Positions 26,366 through 34,291 of a stretch of 64,000 nt of DNA are shown here, one piece after another; positions within the stretch are counted from its first letter, which is position 1, and every line of letters starts with the position of its first letter. The position numbers and the translations under genes were made by a program. The notes under the pieces are model-generated. The model did not search any database. It saw only the letters and a program-made list of their open reading frames with translations, and was not told the origin of the DNA. Source of the stretch: an uncultured Victivallales bacterium (GTDB taxonomy: Bacteria > Verrucomicrobiota > Lentisphaeria > Victivallales > UBA1829); assembly GCA_944391115.1 (NCBI GenBank), contig CALXSJ010000016.1, forward strand, positions 1 to 64,000. Reading direction: 5' to 3'.

Positions 26366-27019
26366 TCAAATTCCCAGACGGAAAGTCAGAATGATGACTC
26401 CGCCGATCAGAATGCTGCTGATGAACAGGGCAATCAGCAGCGGCAGTCCGACGCCCAATCCGATCCGGAAGAGCTGCGAAAAGGAAACGGAGGCCATTTC
26501 CGCAAAAAGATTGACTTCCGTTTTTGCGGCCGGACTGGGACGGTGGTCGGGAGATTCCAGACGTCCCTGCCGGGAGATCATTTCCAGACGGATCAGCTCC
26601 AGGCTGCGGCAGGCTTCCGCAAGACGGATCTGATAGTCATGAGCGTTGACATCCGGTTCCCTCAGTTTTTCAATTTTTTTCAACGCCTCGGCAAACTGCA
26701 TTTCCGCGGCATAGAATTCATCCGCCGATTTGCGGTAACGGGCGGATGCGGCGGCAACTTCCGCCTCCGCCTCCGTCAGGCGTGCCGTCAGATCGGATTT
26801 GAAACGCAGGAACTCCTCATGGCGCAGGCGGAGGGCATGTTCCGTTTCAGAACTCATCTTCTCCCTTGTTTTGGGCGGAAGCGGCTGCTGCGGTTCCTCC
26901 GGATGTGTTTCCTGGATATTTTCTCCGTCTCCGGGCGCGCCGGACGGTTTGCGCGCGGCCTCCGCGATCTGACCGCTGATCCGATGCAGGTTGTCTGTTA
27001 CAAAAACTTCTTTGCTCAT
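26366..27019 (-). CDS. Coiled-coil protein with C-terminal membrane anchor
   Basis: The 217-residue product has a flexible Pro- and Glu-rich segment (about 20-50), a long coiled coil rich in Ala, Glu, Arg and Lys (about 55-155: SDLTARLTEAEAEVAAASAR) and one membrane helix near the end (IGLGVGLPLLIALFISSILI). There is no N-terminal signal. I do not recognise the family. It heads a three-gene leftward operon with another tail-anchored protein and an MBL-fold hydrolase, which suggests a small membrane-bound complex, though this is only positional. Confidence 0.6.
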   Translation of the reverse strand: MSKEVFVTDNLHRISGQIAEAARKPSGAPGDGENIQETHPEEPQQPLPPKTREKMSSETEHALRLRHEEFLRFKSDLTARLTEAEAEVAAASARYRKSADEFYAAEMQFAEALKKIEKLREPDVNAHDYQIRLAEACRSLELIRLEMISRQGRLESPDHRPSPAAKTEVNLFAEMASVSFSQLFRIGLGVGLPLLIALFISSILIGGVIILTFRLGI

Positions 27020-27226
27020 TCCGAAGTCATCCCGTTTTCCTTGATCCCCAATATAACATTCTCCCCGGGAAACTCAAGAAAAAAAAGGAAAACCCTTTCA
27101 AAAAAGTTTGCGATATCCGGAAGAGATGGTACATTGCCGGATGAAAAAATCAGGATGCGGAGTGAATTCCTCCTGCCGTTCTCTTTCCTGAAGCATGGTA
27201 TTTTTCCTGATTTTTTTGCGCGCTTC

Positions 27227-27265
27227 TTGATTTTAACACTTTTTTGTGTATACTAAAATATACAC
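27227..27265 (+). promoter_or_regulatory. Promoter with overlapping palindromic operator for the regulator-oxidoreductase-cupin operon
   Basis: TTGATT (27227-27232) and TATACT (27249-27254) are 16 bases apart. A perfect inverted repeat GTGTATA/TATACAC (27246-27252 and 27259-27265, 6-base spacer) covers the -10 and the start region, the usual place for an autorepressor site. The regulator begins 13 bases further on. Confidence 0.65.
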
Positions 27266-27278
27266 TTGTGGGGAGCTT

Positions 27279-28370
27279 ATGTCAGCGAGGAGTGGAAAAG
27301 TTGTCCGGCAGGCGGAAATCATGCGGTACGTATACAGCTGTCTGATGCACAATCCGTCCGATGAACCGCAGCCCCTCGGCGAACTGGAACTTGCGAAGAA
27401 GTTTCGGACAAACCGTTTGACGATCCGCCGCGCGCTTTCCGCTTTTGAAAACGACGGCAGGCTGATCCGGATTCCCGGACGGCGCGGTCTCTTCATGAAT
27501 CCGGCGGCGGCAAGAGCAATCGGCGACTATTATTTCCTCGGGATTATGACGCAGGAACGTGCGAATCGTTATCTGGACAGCGGGACGCAGCTTCTCATCA
27601 GCGGTTTCGCCGGCAAACTGCGGAATTTGTCCGCCGACTATCATTATCTGGAAATCGCGTCGTCGGAACCGCAGGATGCCGTGGAGGAAATTCTGAACTG
27701 CGGACTGGACGGACTGCTCTGGTGTTCTCCGCCGTCCCGCGACATTCCGGTCATCGAAGAACTTTCACGCCGGAACTTTCCTTTCGTCGTCGTCGCGCCT
27801 CCGCACAAATCCAGTTATCCGCTCCCCGCAAAGAACTGCATTCAGCCTGATTTTACCCAGATCGGCATCCTTCGGGCGCAATGCGTGAGGGATGCAGGAT
27901 GTGGCAGAATCGCGTATTTCGGAACGGAAAGCCCCACCTTTCAGGCCTTTCTTGATTTTTTCCCGTGTTCCGAACGGGAGTATATCATGAATCATCGCTG
28001 CACCAGACTGGAAAGCGGAATTGCCGGAATCCGCATGATTCTTGCCGACGGAGCGGATTGCCTGGTTGCCGACGGAAGAATTTTCTTTTTCCTGCCGGAA
28101 CTGCACCGCTCCCTGCCGGAATTGCGGAATGTGACCCTCGTTCTGGATCCGGTACCCCATGCGTTTCAGGTGCAGCGGAAATATCCGGATTTGAAGATCC
28201 GCATTCCCTCCTACGACTGGTCCGCTGTTCAGTGGAAACTGGGGGAGCGCGCAGCCATTCATTTGCTGAAATCGATGCGCGGGGGAGGGGGATTCCATTC
28301 GGAAATCATGCCCGTCCGCCATCCGGTGCGGCATAACGGTATTTTTAACAAAGGAGCAGATTCAGAATGA
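27279..28370 (+). CDS. GntR-type HTH / LacI-type effector domain transcriptional regulator
   Basis: The start is placed at 27279 (MSARSGKVV), with GGGGAG upstream; the frame opens at 27246 inside the operator. The 363-residue protein has a GntR-like winged helix (about 15-85: LGELELAKKFRTNRLTIRRA, then LIRIPGRRGLFM) and a LacI-type binding domain (about 90-345: YYFLGIMTQERANRY, then LNCGLDGLLWCSPP). It overlaps the downstream dehydrogenase by four bases, so it is co-transcribed with its probable targets and likely represses its own operon through the palindrome at 27246-27265. The ligand-binding half is divergent from typical LacI proteins. Confidence 0.85.
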   Translation: MSARSGKVVRQAEIMRYVYSCLMHNPSDEPQPLGELELAKKFRTNRLTIRRALSAFENDGRLIRIPGRRGLFMNPAAARAIGDYYFLGIMTQERANRYLDSGTQLLISGFAGKLRNLSADYHYLEIASSEPQDAVEEILNCGLDGLLWCSPPSRDIPVIEELSRRNFPFVVVAPPHKSSYPLPAKNCIQPDFTQIGILRAQCVRDAGCGRIAYFGTESPTFQAFLDFFPCSEREYIMNHRCTRLESGIAGIRMILADGADCLVADGRIFFFLPELHRSLPELRNVTLVLDPVPHAFQVQRKYPDLKIRIPSYDWSAVQWKLGERAAIHLLKSMRGGGGFHSEIMPVRHPVRHNGIFNKGADSE

Positions 28371-29473
28371 TCAGACTCGGACTCTATGGAACGGGGAACC
28401 GGACGAAGGCTCTGCTGGATTCCCTGTGCAACGACGATTTCTACAAGGTGCATGGAGCTTATGATCTCAACCGGGACTCCGCGGAAGCTCTCACGTCGAA
28501 ATACGGAGGAACCGTCTGCCGGACTCCGGAAGAGCTTGTTTCACTGGAAGGCGTCGATGCGTTTCTCATCAGCCTTTCGCCGTTCGCCCATGCGGAGGCC
28601 CTCAGGAAAACCATCCCCGCGGGCAAGCCTGTGTTTGTCGAAAAACCGGTTTCCTTCTCCGCGTCGGAAGTGGCGGAACTCGCCGCGCTCGCGGAGCAGC
28701 ACCGCGTTCCGGTTCAGGTGGGATTCATGCGGAGGTATCTGCCGGAATCAATCGCCGCGCTCGCCTATCTGAGGGAGAACGATCCGGGAAGACTTTTCTG
28801 CGTGGACTGCAACTGGTTCCATCATGGCGACACGGAGATGAATTTCTGTTTATTCCAGCAGCCGGGAAATTTCCGGCTTCAGGTTTCGCAGATCCCGTTT
28901 CACTGCTGCCACATGCTGGATCTCCTTCTGCTGATGGGCGGACCGGTGCGGCGTGTCTCCTCGCAGCGGATCAAAGTGACGGAGCGTCCCTATCCGAGTC
29001 CGGACGATCTGATTGCGAACCTTGAATTTGCAAACGGGGCAAACGGGCGTTTCCACTATTCGAGCATGGTGTATTATACGGAGATGTCCTATCGTTTCCA
29101 TGCGGAGAACTACAGTTTTAAAATGAATGCGGGCATGAATCAGCTGGAGTTCTTCCGCCGTCCCAGATTCCGGACCTCGCAGATCGGAAGCGCGCCTTCC
29201 GAGCGCAGGGACTTCCACAGTTTCAACGAATCGTATGAAAGTTTCTGCCGTCCGCAGATCGTCAATTTTTCCCAGTCTCTGAATGCGGCGAATGAAAATA
29301 TCATGTATGATTTTGTGCGCATGGTCCGCGACGGAGTGCCTCCTGCGGCGGATCTGCGGACCGCCGTCCGGGTGCAGGGGCTTGCCGAAGCGATCGAGGA
29401 AAGCGGACGCCTCGGCCGTCCCGTGGAGCTTGCCACGGACGGACAACCACTCAAAGAGAAAGGCCAGTCATGA
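28367..29473 (+). CDS. Gfo/Idh/MocA family oxidoreductase
   Basis: The 368-residue enzyme has an N-terminal Rossmann fold with LGLYGTGNRTKALLD as the dinucleotide loop and the family hallmark FVEKPVSFSASE around residues 89-100, whose lysine is catalytic in relatives. The C-terminal alpha/beta domain includes PFHCCHMLDLLLLMGGPV, where the conserved His follows a substrate-binding strand. These enzymes oxidise or reduce a hydroxyl of sugars, inositols or sugar acids with NAD(P). It is coupled by four-base overlaps to the regulator before and the cupin after. The substrate is unknown. Confidence 0.9.
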   Translation: MIRLGLYGTGNRTKALLDSLCNDDFYKVHGAYDLNRDSAEALTSKYGGTVCRTPEELVSLEGVDAFLISLSPFAHAEALRKTIPAGKPVFVEKPVSFSASEVAELAALAEQHRVPVQVGFMRRYLPESIAALAYLRENDPGRLFCVDCNWFHHGDTEMNFCLFQQPGNFRLQVSQIPFHCCHMLDLLLLMGGPVRRVSSQRIKVTERPYPSPDDLIANLEFANGANGRFHYSSMVYYTEMSYRFHAENYSFKMNAGMNQLEFFRRPRFRTSQIGSAPSERRDFHSFNESYESFCRPQIVNFSQSLNAANENIMYDFVRMVRDGVPPAADLRTAVRVQGLAEAIEESGRLGRPVELATDGQPLKEKGQS

Positions 29474-29817
29474 TGGAAAAGAGATTCCGGAAACTGAAAA
29501 TGTCCGAGATTCCTCCGCTTCCGTGCCCCTGCGGGATGACCCGCCGCGCTTTTGCCGAAGAGTCCGGCGCGCGCATTTCCTTTCATGTCGTTGAAATCAA
29601 AAAGGACGCGCAGCTGCATTATCACAAAAACCATCTGGAGATTTATTATATTCTCGAGGGGAGGGGCGCTCTGGAAGTGGATGGGGAAACCGTGCCAGTG
29701 GAACCCGGCGTATCGGTTCTGATCCGGGAATACTGCCGCCATCGCGCGGTCGGCGAGCTGAAGGTCGTGAATGTCTCTCTTCCCGCGTTTGATCCGGCGG
29801 ACGAGTGGTTTGACTGA
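29470..29817 (+). CDS. Small cupin-domain protein
   Basis: The 115-residue protein is a single cupin barrel. Motif 1 reads QLHYHKNHLEIYYILEGRG with metal ligands His, His and Glu, and motif 2 has VPVEPGVSVLIREYCRHRA with the later His. Such small cupins act as sugar isomerases, mutarotases or sensors. It overlaps the oxidoreductase by four bases as the last gene of the operon, which suggests it handles the same sugar or sugar acid. Confidence 0.85.
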   Translation: MMEKRFRKLKMSEIPPLPCPCGMTRRAFAEESGARISFHVVEIKKDAQLHYHKNHLEIYYILEGRGALEVDGETVPVEPGVSVLIREYCRHRAVGELKVVNVSLPAFDPADEWFD

Positions 29818-29836
29818 CGCTCAGCCTTATTCTCTG

Positions 29837-29856
29837 CCCCGCCGGACACGGCGGGG
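29837..29856 (+). terminator. Hairpin after the cupin gene
   Basis: CCCCGCCG (29837-29844) pairs perfectly with CGGCGGGG (29849-29856) over a 4-base loop, 20 bases past the stop codon. Only TT follows, so the call as a Rho-independent terminator rests on the strong stem and position. Confidence 0.55.
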
Positions 29857-30312
29857 TTCCGCCGCCGGCTTTTGAGATGGGGAATTGATCCTTCCGCGCC
29901 GGAATGACGTTTGACGGAAAGACGGAAGCGGAAACGCTCAAACGGGGTTCCTCGTCTGATTCCCCCTCTGTACCGCACGGCGCGGAATGGAATTTTTCCT
30001 CCATTGAAATCCGACTGATCCAGTGAAAAGTCGCCGACTGCCGCGGTCTGAATCGGAGCCGCTGGATCGTTCCGTTTCCGCACGGCGCGTTCGGCGTCTC
30101 CGTTCCCGTCCTTCCGTTCCTGACACCGTATGTTTGAAATCGGGAAAGGAACTCCCGGGCGCATGCCGGGGGGCGCCCACCCTGATTTTTAAATGTGAAA
30201 AATAGGGCGCTCACCTTATTTTTCCATCAAATCCGGCGCTCCATTTCTTGCAATTGCCTCTCCATACATTTAATTATGGAATCAGAGACCCCGGATGCAC
30301 AGGAGAACAGGC
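29857..30312. other. Intergenic region with a repeated 12-base word and weak promoter
   Basis: No supported gene is seen. CCGCACGGCGCG occurs at 29973-29984 and 30078-30089 (and once at 9079-9090). The last 60 bases become AT-rich, with TTGCAA and TAATTA 17 bases apart at about 30249-30277, a weak promoter for the next regulator. Confidence 0.4.
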
Positions 30313-31590
30313 ATGGGAAGCAAAGCGGAACGCATCGCGCAGGAGCTGCAGAAAAGGATGAGCGGAATGAGTGGCGGGGAAAGACTGCCCTCGGAATCTC
30401 AGCTTGTCCAGGAGTTCGGAATCGCGAAAATGACGGCCGCCCATGTTCTGAATCTTCTGAAACAGCGGCATCTTGCGGAAAGAATCCCCGGCCGCGGAAC
30501 TTTCGTGGCGGAACGTCGGCGCCGGACCATAAATGTCATTGGCGGCTGCGCCCCGTTCTTTGATGTGCTGAGCAGTCTCGTCATGAAAAAATTTCCGGAA
30601 CTGTCGCTGCGGCGTTCCTCCGATCCCGATGCGGAACTGATCAATGCGGTCACGAATATGCCTTTCTCATATGGAAGCATGTTTGCACCATTTCCGGACG
30701 AGATGGTTGCCAGACTGAAATCGGAAAGGCGTTTTTTCCCTTTTGCCCTGGACATGCATGAGCAGGACGGATTCATTTACGGCATACCCGCCTTTTTTTC
30801 TCCGGTGGCGGTCGCCTGGAACAAGCATCTCATGTATGAAATTGAACCGCATTTCGATCCGCGGATGCTGACGCAGGAGTCTTTCCCCGTTCTCTGCCGC
30901 AAGGCATGTGACCGGGGATGGTACGGATTCGGCAATCTTTTTGCCCGGCTTATCATCACCTCTTCAATGCTGTCCGCAGCCATGGTGCGCAATGATGACA
31001 GCGTGATTCACCGGGCGCTTGATCTTGTGCTTCCCTGGTTTCAGTATAAGGATCCCGGGGATGATTTTTCCGGCGGCCGGACTCTCTTTGAATTTGTGCC
31101 TCGTCCCCGTCTTCAGTATTACATGCGGCAGGGGCTTGATTTCGAGCTGGCTCCGTTTCCTTCTTTTTTCAACCAGAAAATCCTGCCTGTCATTTCGGAA
31201 TCTCTTTGCGTCAGCCGCCAGGCCCGGAACAAGGAGCTGCTTTTTCAGATCTGCGAATATACGCTTTCTCCGGAATTTCAGCAGGCGATGTGCAATCGCT
31301 ATCAGGGGCTCTCCGCAGACAGAACAATCACGGTGTCACTGATGGAGGTCCGTTCTTACCGGGATGATTTTTATTTTGCAGGTTTCAACCGGATCAGACT
31401 GATGAAAGATTTTTTCCCCGCCGCATTTTACCGGGAATTTCATCTTCTGTGCGATTCCTTTCTGCGAAATCAGATATCCGGGAAGGAATTCAAGCGGGAA
31501 CTGGACGGATGCTGTAAGATCATTATGCGAAGGGCTGAGTGGTTTCGGAAACTGCGCAGCAATATGCATCATCAGCTTCAGGAACAATAA
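30313..31590 (+). CDS. GntR-type HTH fused to a solute-binding-protein domain
   Basis: The start at 30313 (MGSKAERIAQ) has AGGAG upstream. The 425-residue protein has an N-terminal GntR winged helix (about 1-72: LPSESQLVQEFGIAKMTAAH, then RIPGRGTFVAE). The rest does not look like a LacI fold. It reads like a family-1 extracellular solute-binding protein: YGIPAFFSPVAVAWNKHLMY matches the hinge motif of MalE-type proteins, and ELLFQICEYTLSPEFQQAM matches their C-terminal helix. No signal peptide is present, so the binding domain is cytoplasmic and probably senses a sugar. It is the first gene of the operon ending in the beta-helix protein and may control it. Confidence 0.75.
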   Translation: MGSKAERIAQELQKRMSGMSGGERLPSESQLVQEFGIAKMTAAHVLNLLKQRHLAERIPGRGTFVAERRRRTINVIGGCAPFFDVLSSLVMKKFPELSLRRSSDPDAELINAVTNMPFSYGSMFAPFPDEMVARLKSERRFFPFALDMHEQDGFIYGIPAFFSPVAVAWNKHLMYEIEPHFDPRMLTQESFPVLCRKACDRGWYGFGNLFARLIITSSMLSAAMVRNDDSVIHRALDLVLPWFQYKDPGDDFSGGRTLFEFVPRPRLQYYMRQGLDFELAPFPSFFNQKILPVISESLCVSRQARNKELLFQICEYTLSPEFQQAMCNRYQGLSADRTITVSLMEVRSYRDDFYFAGFNRIRLMKDFFPAAFYREFHLLCDSFLRNQISGKEFKRELDGCCKIIMRRAEWFRKLRSNMHHQLQEQ

Positions 31591-31642
31591 TGAAATCTCA
31601 ATAAGACAGGAAAGAATCACCTTAAAAAAGGAGTCTGCACAA

Positions 31643-32176
31643 ATGAAAAAAGAGATTCTGGTTCTTTCGGCTCTCGTTACGCTTTCCGCACTGGCAGAGC
31701 CGGTTGATCTGCAGATGCCTTTCAAGCCGGGGGGTGAAACTCCTCTTGCGGCCTGGGAAGGCAGAAGCTTCGAACTTGTTACGGAAAAAGACGGAACGGC
31801 CGTGAAACTGCCGAAGGGACAGGGACTCCGCTTCAAGAATCCGATTCCCGGGAAAGCCGGCGACAAAGTCGCTTATGAAATTACCATGAAGAAAACGGCC
31901 GGCAATCTTTCCGTTCGTCTGGCGCAGTGGAGCAAAGAAGGTCATATCGGGGAGGTTGTCGGTTTCCCGGGCGGAGTCTGGAATCCGGAACGTTCGAAGG
32001 CCATCTCCGGCTATACCACGTTCAAGGGGGAGATTGTGCTCAGGGATGCCGACAAGCCGGACAAGAAAGGAATCATGCGCAAAGTCAACCGTTTTTATCT
32101 TACCGTCTATGCGCATCGTGATTCGGAAAATGTCATGGTGAAAGACGTCAAACTGAATCTTATGCCCGGACAATGA
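31643..32176 (+). CDS. Secreted beta-sandwich protein
   Basis: The 177-residue product starts after AAAGGAG and has a signal peptide (ILVLSALVTLSALAEPVD). The remainder is a single beta-rich domain (KVAYEITMKKTAGNLSVRLA, ending ENVMVKDVKLNLMPG) with the look of a CBM4/9-like carbohydrate-binding fold. I cannot name the family. It lies 52 bases after the GntR-SBP regulator and 61 bases before a pseudopilin gene. Sugar binding at the cell surface is an inference from fold and context. Confidence 0.65.
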   Translation: MKKEILVLSALVTLSALAEPVDLQMPFKPGGETPLAAWEGRSFELVTEKDGTAVKLPKGQGLRFKNPIPGKAGDKVAYEITMKKTAGNLSVRLAQWSKEGHIGEVVGFPGGVWNPERSKAISGYTTFKGEIVLRDADKPDKKGIMRKVNRFYLTVYAHRDSENVMVKDVKLNLMPGQ

Positions 32177-32237
32177 TGGTTCTTTCCGTCATTGCCGCAG
32201 CAGAAAATCCGGTTTTCTGCCGGGAAAGGATGGCTTC

Positions 32238-32996
32238 ATGAAGAGAAAATTCACCCTGATCGAACTGCTTGTCATAATTGCGATCATCGCGATACTGGCG
32301 GGAATGCTTCTGCCGGCTCTGCAGAAGGCGAAGGAACAGGCATACAAAATCAAATGCATTGCGAGTCTTTCGCAGATCGGCAAAGCCTGCAGTTTCTATT
32401 CCGATGACAACAAGGACTATCCCGTATTGCTCCGGAACGGGGACAAGGCGTCCACCTCCACGCAGTTCTGGTACAAGGCAAGTGAAAGTGAAGGCATGCT
32501 TGCCCCGTATCTCCGTCTGTATTCTTCCGCCCCGCTGGGCGGATTTTACAAGTCCGCCGCTACGACCAGCCATTCCCAGTTTGCCTGCCCGTCACGCGAC
32601 TTTTCCGGACAGAGCGGATATGTTTACGCACTGGGACTCCATGGGCAGCTGAATGTTGCAGGCATGCAGAGCGGCGAAGCCGGAAAAGTCGGAAGTGTCC
32701 TCCGTCCTTCCCGCAGCTGTTATATCGCGGAATCTCCATTCGGGAATACCAGCATTTCCTACTCGAAAGCGGACTGGCCTGCTTTCCCGCACGGCAATCC
32801 GGCCTGCGGAACCGGCGATGGCGCGGGCACCGACACCCCGCTGCTGAACGGCCCCGGCAGCTGCAATGTTCTGTTTTTCGATCTGCATGTCGAATCCATT
32901 GCCCGCAACCGGATGCCGAGTTATCAGCGGAATCCCGGCGATTACAAAACAACCTTCTGGAAACCCTGGGACCGCAATGCGGACGACAACTGGTAA
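32238..32996 (+). CDS. Pseudopilin with type II/IV prepilin signal
   Basis: The 252-residue protein has a very short leader, MKRK, then [20 protein letters not shown] and LPALQKAKEQAY, the full prepilin signal and hydrophobic helix. The C-terminal domain has KCIASLSQIGKACSFYSDDN, FACPSRDFSGQ and NVLFFDLHVESI, matching the DUF1559-like pattern of the 18343-19194 protein. It is the third gene of the operon between the secreted beta-sandwich protein and the dipeptidase homologue. It would need a prepilin peptidase and assembly system encoded elsewhere. Confidence 0.88.
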   Translation: MKRKFTLIELLVIIAIIAILAGMLLPALQKAKEQAYKIKCIASLSQIGKACSFYSDDNKDYPVLLRNGDKASTSTQFWYKASESEGMLAPYLRLYSSAPLGGFYKSAATTSHSQFACPSRDFSGQSGYVYALGLHGQLNVAGMQSGEAGKVGSVLRPSRSCYIAESPFGNTSISYSKADWPAFPHGNPACGTGDGAGTDTPLLNGPGSCNVLFFDLHVESIARNRMPSYQRNPGDYKTTFWKPWDRNADDNW

Positions 32997-33013
32997 AAGA
33001 AAGGATCGGAAAC

Positions 33014-34267
33014 ATGGGATGCAATTATGACGATGACGTGAAAAAGAATGCCGAACGCTGCTGGCAGACGGCGCTGAACATTCTGCGTCCGGATAAAAAA
33101 ACACTGGAACACGGACTGGAGCTTCATGCCGATGCTTTTGTCGCGGAATCCTACGGATTTCTGCCTGCCGCGCATGTCCGGATTGATCTTTATGACGGGT
33201 GGATCGATCAGGGACTGCACGGAATGGAACTGCGCGACCGCTATGAAGAATATGTCCTTCTGAATTTTCTCAAGGATGGAACGAACCTGCAGGATTTCCA
33301 GTATGCCATCCGGAAAGCCGGTGTCAACTGCATCGGAGTCAATGCCGGAATTGAAAACAATTCCGTTTCGGAACTCATCAAGCGTCTGAGCTATTATACC
33401 TGCCTCTGCGACAGCTTTCCGGAAATCCTGCGGCGCTGCACGACGCCGGAACAGATGCTGGAAGCGAAACGCGACGGAAAACTGGCACTTGCCTTTGACA
33501 CCAATGCCGTTCCGCTTCCCGGACACCTTGAAAACCTGGAACAGGCGCTTTCCTTCCTCCGGGTATTTGCCCGTCTGGGGGTGCGCATGATGCATTTGAC
33601 CTATAACCGCAGGAACCTTATCGGAGACGGCTGCGCGGAATCCGGGGATGCCGGCCTGAGCGGTTTCGGACGCTCGGTAATCGAGGAAATGAACGCATGC
33701 GGGATTATCCCCGATCTGGCGCACAGCGGCAACCGCACTGCCATTGAGGCGGCGGAGCACTCCCGGAAACCTGTGGTCATCAGCCACAGCGCGTCTGCGG
33801 CTCTGAGCGATCATTACCGCTGCAAGCAGGACGACGCGGTGCGCGCTGTGGCAAAGTCCGGCGGCTTCATCGGAGTCTGCGCCTATCCGAAGTTTCTGCG
33901 AGGCAGCGGAGATATCGCGGCCATGCTCGATCACATCGGGCATTTCGTGGAGCTTGTCGGCGCGGATCATGTCGCCATTGCCACGGATTCCGGAGCGATG
34001 GTCGGTCCGCTGCGCTACTCCCGGAAAACATATCGCAAACTGCCGCTCTTTGATTCCTGGTGGGCGAAGGATGCGGACATATCCCCGTTCGAGGAGACCG
34101 GGGAAATGTGGGACTCCATGGCATGGACCAATTTCCCGCTGTTCACCGTCGGCATGGTGCAGCGCGGATTTTCCGACGGGGATATCCGGAAGATTCTGGG
34201 TGAAAATTATCTGAGGGTATTGAAGGCGACGCAGACTGACGACTTCTCTTCAGTGAAAAATCATTAA
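33014..34267 (+). CDS. M19 (membrane/renal dipeptidase) family protein
   Basis: The 417-residue protein matches the M19 amidohydrolase family: ELHADAF gives the first metal ligands (His38, Asp40); GVRMMHLTYNRRNLIGDGCA is the family's conserved strand-loop; GIIPDLAHSG and KPVVISHSAS carry the two later histidines. M19 enzymes cleave dipeptides or related amides and need two zinc ions. The usual bridging glutamate (IEGG) seems replaced: the matching segment reads LAFDTNAVPL, so metal binding or activity may be changed. There is no signal peptide. It follows the pseudopilin by 17 bases. Why a dipeptidase homologue sits in this operon is unclear. Confidence 0.82.
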   Translation: MGCNYDDDVKKNAERCWQTALNILRPDKKTLEHGLELHADAFVAESYGFLPAAHVRIDLYDGWIDQGLHGMELRDRYEEYVLLNFLKDGTNLQDFQYAIRKAGVNCIGVNAGIENNSVSELIKRLSYYTCLCDSFPEILRRCTTPEQMLEAKRDGKLALAFDTNAVPLPGHLENLEQALSFLRVFARLGVRMMHLTYNRRNLIGDGCAESGDAGLSGFGRSVIEEMNACGIIPDLAHSGNRTAIEAAEHSRKPVVISHSASAALSDHYRCKQDDAVRAVAKSGGFIGVCAYPKFLRGSGDIAAMLDHIGHFVELVGADHVAIATDSGAMVGPLRYSRKTYRKLPLFDSWWAKDADISPFEETGEMWDSMAWTNFPLFTVGMVQRGFSDGDIRKILGENYLRVLKATQTDDFSSVKNH

Positions 34268-34291
34268 TTTCATAATCCGCTGGAGAATAAT

